Shown: piece by piece, positions 5,815 through 7,774 of the stretch | How the letters are laid out: the number at the start of each line of letters is the position of its first letter | How positions within the stretch are numbered: the first letter of the stretch is position 1 | From: Desulfurococcales archaeon | GTDB lineage: Archaea > Thermoproteota > Thermoprotei_A > Sulfolobales > Ignisphaeraceae | DNA: 7,774 nt | Direction: 5' to 3' | NCBI GenBank assembly: GCA_027066265.1 | Contig: JAMOOB010000339.1 | Location: 1 to 7,774 of the forward strand | Notes under the pieces: generated by a model | The model's database searches: none | Seen by the model: the letters and a program-made list of their open reading frames with translations, nothing else | What the model was told of the DNA's origin: nothing | Program-made: the position numbers and the translations under genes

Positions 5815-6321
5815 ATGTTGAGCCCCTTCGTAGTGTTAGCGATCTCCGTAGCCATATCGATAACGTTATCGAGAGGATGGAGTTTCCTAGACGATGCTCT
5901 AAGCGATCTCGGGGATCCTTCCAACGGGTTGGGAGCTGTTGTATTCAATGCTGGCCTCGCTTTAACGGGTTACCTCCTTCTCTTCCCAACGCTCTTCGCG
6001 TTCATGCATAGGGATCGTGTTGGGGCATGCATTCTATCAACGGTATCGCTCTTCACGATACTGGTAGCGGTTCTCAACATCTCGTTCGGTATCGCTCACA
6101 TCGTTGTTGCAACGTGTCTATTCGTATCGATGACTATGTACGTTCTGTACAATGCCTGCATCCATCGATCGAAGATCCTAGCCCTAGGCTTAGCGATCTC
6201 TATCTCTGCATGGGTTCTACACTTCGTCTATGGAATACCTAGGGGTATCGCCGTACCGGAAACGATATCGATCGTACTAACCGTAGCGTGCTACGTACGT
6301 TACGCACCAAGGCTTAGGTAG
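5815..6321 (+). CDS. DUF998-family integral membrane protein
   Basis: A polytopic membrane protein of about 168 residues with six hydrophobic helices: about residues 2-22, 39-65, 70-92, 95-116, 121-141 and 144-163. The loop after helix 1 carries DDALSDLGD (26-34) and helix 2 begins FNAGLALTGYLL, both characteristic of the DUF998 group found in many archaea; no biochemical role is established. The frame stays open far to the left, over the protease gene on the other strand, but the family similarity begins only at about 5812. ATG at 5815 is therefore preferred; TTG at 5788 or 5812 are alternatives. No Shine-Dalgarno precedes it, which suggests a leaderless mRNA, possibly from the CTTAACC element at 5781-5787. 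It ends 42 bases before the convergent hypE end. Confidence in the gene is high; the start is uncertain. Confidence 0.78.
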   Translation: MLSPFVVLAISVAISITLSRGWSFLDDALSDLGDPSNGLGAVVFNAGLALTGYLLLFPTLFAFMHRDRVGACILSTVSLFTILVAVLNISFGIAHIVVATCLFVSMTMYVLYNACIHRSKILALGLAISISAWVLHFVYGIPRGIAVPETISIVLTVACYVRYAPRLR

Positions 6322-6326
6322 GGGAT

Positions 6327-6352
6327 CGAGGTCCTCGAAGAACCTACGTTCT
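6327..6352. repeat. Two small inverted repeats between convergent gene ends
   Basis: CGAGGTCCTCG (6327-6337) and AGAACCTACGTTCT (6339-6352, five-base arms, four-base loop) fill most of the 42-base gap between the DUF998 stop and the hypE stop. Their position suggests a two-way 3' processing or termination region, but no T-tract of the kind used by archaeal terminators follows on either strand. Confidence 0.25.
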
Positions 6353-6363
6353 ATAGACGGTGC

Positions 6364-7389
6364 TTAGCATATCCTTGGTAGGTTCAGTGCTCGTGGCTCT
6401 ACTATGGTTCGACCACCGACTTCGGTGATCGCCACCACCTTTCCATGAGCTACCGGATTGCTGAACTTCTTGACTTCGCCTACGATCGTCGCCATCCTTT
6501 CTCCTCGCTTCCTAAGCTCCTCCACGATCTCCTCCGCTACCCTGGGATCCACCGCTAAAACCGCTACGCCTTCGCATGCAACGGTTAGGGGATCGATCCC
6601 CAACGCATCTAGGAAGTTCTTGACCTCCTCCCTTATCGGTATCGCACTCCTATCGATGACTATCGTTAGATCCGTTCCACGAACCCATTCGTTGAGCGTA
6701 ACCGCTAGACCACCACGCGTAGGATCTCGAGCAGCGTGTACGTAGCTACCGTACTCCTCGATTACGGGTAGCAACGTATCTATCAAGGGCTTGACATCGC
6801 TTCGAAGATCCTTTACCTGATCCAGCATACCTAGCTGTGCAGCTAGGATAACGGCTCCGTGCTCTGCTATGGGACCCGTAACGATGATCTTGTCTCCCTC
6901 CCTAACGCTATCCCTAACCACGTGCTTCGCTACACCTATCCCGGCCACGGTGATTATCATGGAGTCGAGGCTGTTCCTAGGCATGACCTTGAGGTCTCCA
7001 CCGATCAACGCGATTCCGTACCTAGCGAACACGTCGATCATGTCCTTCACTATCGTATCCACCTCATCGATCTCCATACCTTCCGCAACCACGATCGAAT
7101 CCATGGCTGCCAGGGGTCTAGCACCCATAACCACGAGATCGTTTATCGTTCCGCAAGCAGCTAGCGTACCGAGCGATCCTCCGGGGAAGCGTAGTGGGTT
7201 AACGGTGTAGCTATCCATCGTAAGCACGATCTTCGTGGAACTGCCTAGGTAAGCACCATCGTCGAGAACATCCGTTCCAAAACCATCGAGAACCTTTCTA
7301 AGGTGTGGAGGTAGCTTGGATAGAACCAGCTTTTCGAGAAGGTTCCACGTCTCGATACCTCCCGAACCGTGCTCGATCCCGATCCTCAA
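6364..7389 (-). CDS. hypE: HypE, NiFe-hydrogenase cyanide-ligand maturation protein (carbamoyl dehydratase)
   Basis: HypE receives a carbamoyl group from HypF on its C-terminal cysteine and dehydrates it with ATP to a thiocyanate, the source of the cyanide ligands of NiFe-hydrogenases. The protein ends Pro-Arg-Ile-Cys, with the required cysteine exactly last. PurM-like ATP-binding features in order (341-residue numbering): IEHGSGG (5-11), DDGAYLG (43-49), MDSYTVNPLRFPGG (58-71), GTINDLVVMGARPLA (80-94), GGDLKV (130-135), RDPTRGGLA (221-229) and ACEG (271-274). Length is normal. The start is set at TTG 7389, giving MRIGIEHGSGG like relatives, with GAGGGAT (7401-7395) as ribosome binding site; GTG at 7419 would add ten residues not usual for the family. 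It lies 57 bases after the end of sixA on the same strand and may share its transcript. Confidence 0.93.
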   Translation of the reverse strand: MRIGIEHGSGGIETWNLLEKLVLSKLPPHLRKVLDGFGTDVLDDGAYLGSSTKIVLTMDSYTVNPLRFPGGSLGTLAACGTINDLVVMGARPLAAMDSIVVAEGMEIDEVDTIVKDMIDVFARYGIALIGGDLKVMPRNSLDSMIITVAGIGVAKHVVRDSVREGDKIIVTGPIAEHGAVILAAQLGMLDQVKDLRSDVKPLIDTLLPVIEEYGSYVHAARDPTRGGLAVTLNEWVRGTDLTIVIDRSAIPIREEVKNFLDALGIDPLTVACEGVAVLAVDPRVAEEIVEELRKRGERMATIVGEVKKFSNPVAHGKVVAITEVGGRTIVEPRALNLPRIC

Positions 7390-7394
7390 GAAGA

Positions 7395-7401
7395 ATCCCT
7401 C
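7395..7401 (-). promoter_or_regulatory. Shine-Dalgarno site supporting the TTG start of hypE
   Basis: On the minus strand GAGGGAT lies five bases before TTG at 7389. It favours this start over the GTG at 7419. Confidence 0.5.
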
Positions 7402-7446
7402 AGTAGGGGTCCACTCCACACCACTCTTCGGCTGACCGTTTTCTCA

Positions 7447-7774
7447 TCATCGCCCAGCTCTCGTAGCTACGTCCGGGGTTATCAACGCTGTGAGCACGCC
7501 GGTACCACGTTCGTACTTCTCGAGCTCGACAATGGCAACGGCACCGCTCTTCAGCTTGATTCTACCGCCTACGAGTTCCGAAACAACGTTCTCGATGCTA
7601 GGAGCGTGACCTACGAACATGACTCGATCGGCTACGTACCTACGCAGTGAATCGAAGCTACATACCTCGGGACGGAGCTCGTCGACGATCTTCATCTCTA
7701 CGCCTAGGATCCTAGCAAAGATCTCTCCCGTCTCAACAGCTCTCCTAAGCGGAGAGACGTAGATGATGCTAGGC
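7447..7774 (-). CDS. sixA: SixA-like phosphohistidine phosphatase (histidine phosphatase superfamily), N-terminal part outside the window
   Basis: The visible 108 residues are the C-terminal two thirds of a small histidine phosphatase, normally about 155-160 residues. The frame is open to the right window edge: before the ATG at 7695 it reads SIIYVSPLRRAVETGEIFA, the conserved SP-x-x-RA-x-x-T segment, so that ATG is internal. MFVGHAPSIENVVSELVGG holds the second catalytic histidine. The KLKSGAVAIVELE strand is typical of SixA. The N-terminal RHG motif with the phosphorylated histidine lies outside. The usual substrate is a phosphohistidine protein such as a phosphotransfer domain; which protein it would serve here is not known. 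Its TGA is 57 bases before the preferred hypE start, suggesting an operon sixA-hypE. Confidence 0.88.
   Translation of the reverse strand, partial: PSIIYVSPLRRAVETGEIFARILGVEMKIVDELRPEVCSFDSLRRYVADRVMFVGHAPSIENVVSELVGGRIKLKSGAVAIVELEKYERGTGVLTALITPDVATRAGR

Noticed and set aside
5634..5855. Minus-strand open frame of up to 73 residues from ATG 5855 (MATEIANTTKG) to the TAG at 5634
   Set aside because: Codon use is not foreign, but it overlaps the well-supported first helix of the DUF998 protein head to head, shows no recognisable family or Shine-Dalgarno, and its end coincides with the TATA box of the protease gene. A shorter version from ATG 5774 (46 residues) cannot be excluded.
7409..7452. 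Second C/D box sRNA on the minus strand between sixA and hypE, starting from ATGATGA
   Set aside because: No CTGA occurs at the needed distance; the base group at 12 nt is CCGA and no C'/D pair follows.
7693..7695. ATG at 7695 as the sixA start
   Set aside because: The upstream frame encodes the conserved SPLRRAVETGEI segment up to the window edge, so the gene is cut by the edge.

Overview
The window looks like a piece of a hyperthermophilic archaeal chromosome, most likely crenarchaeal. The evidence is frequent GTG and TTG starts, tightly packed genes with overlapping ends, Shine-Dalgarno sites of the GGTG/GAGG type, short TATA-like boxes, and an archaeal-type C/D box guide RNA. The protein set fits too: MoeA with a fused binding-protein domain, archaeal MoaA, HypE, SixA and an archaeal retropepsin-like protein. 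Composition is mixed (roughly half G+C) and rich in CTAG. The exact lineage is inference.

Left part (1-2595, + strand): the 3' portion of a molybdopterin molybdotransferase gene (moeA, 5' end outside the window) overlaps moaA, the first enzyme of pterin cofactor synthesis. Together they form a molybdenum/tungsten cofactor cluster. moaA meets a convergent nicotinamidase-like isochorismatase-family gene (2574-3134, -) with a short 3' overlap.

Middle part (3135-5200): a short divergent promoter region leads into a NusB-domain NOL1/NOP2/Sun RNA m5C methyltransferase (3211-4575, +). Its end overlaps a convergent gene for a four-helix membrane protein of unknown function (4552-5109, -). Directly upstream of that membrane gene, on the same strand, lies a textbook archaeal C/D box sRNA (about 5175-5119). 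Its boxes and 12-nt guide spacers have ideal geometry, and its last bases run into the ribosome binding site of the membrane gene. This is the most notable item in the window.

Right part (5201-7774): a small retropepsin-like aspartic protease (5244-5600, -) with a DTSA instead of DTGA active site. Next is a roughly 200-base stretch without a convincing gene but with nested inverted repeats and a TATA box. It is followed by a DUF998-type membrane protein (about 5815-6321, +). On the - strand the window closes with sixA (partial, running off the right edge) followed by hypE, which ends in the Pro-Arg-Ile-Cys tail needed for NiFe-hydrogenase cyanide ligand synthesis. HypE and the cofactor genes together suggest a metabolism using NiFe-hydrogenase and Mo/W enzymes.

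No CRISPR array, insertion sequence, rRNA or tRNA was seen.
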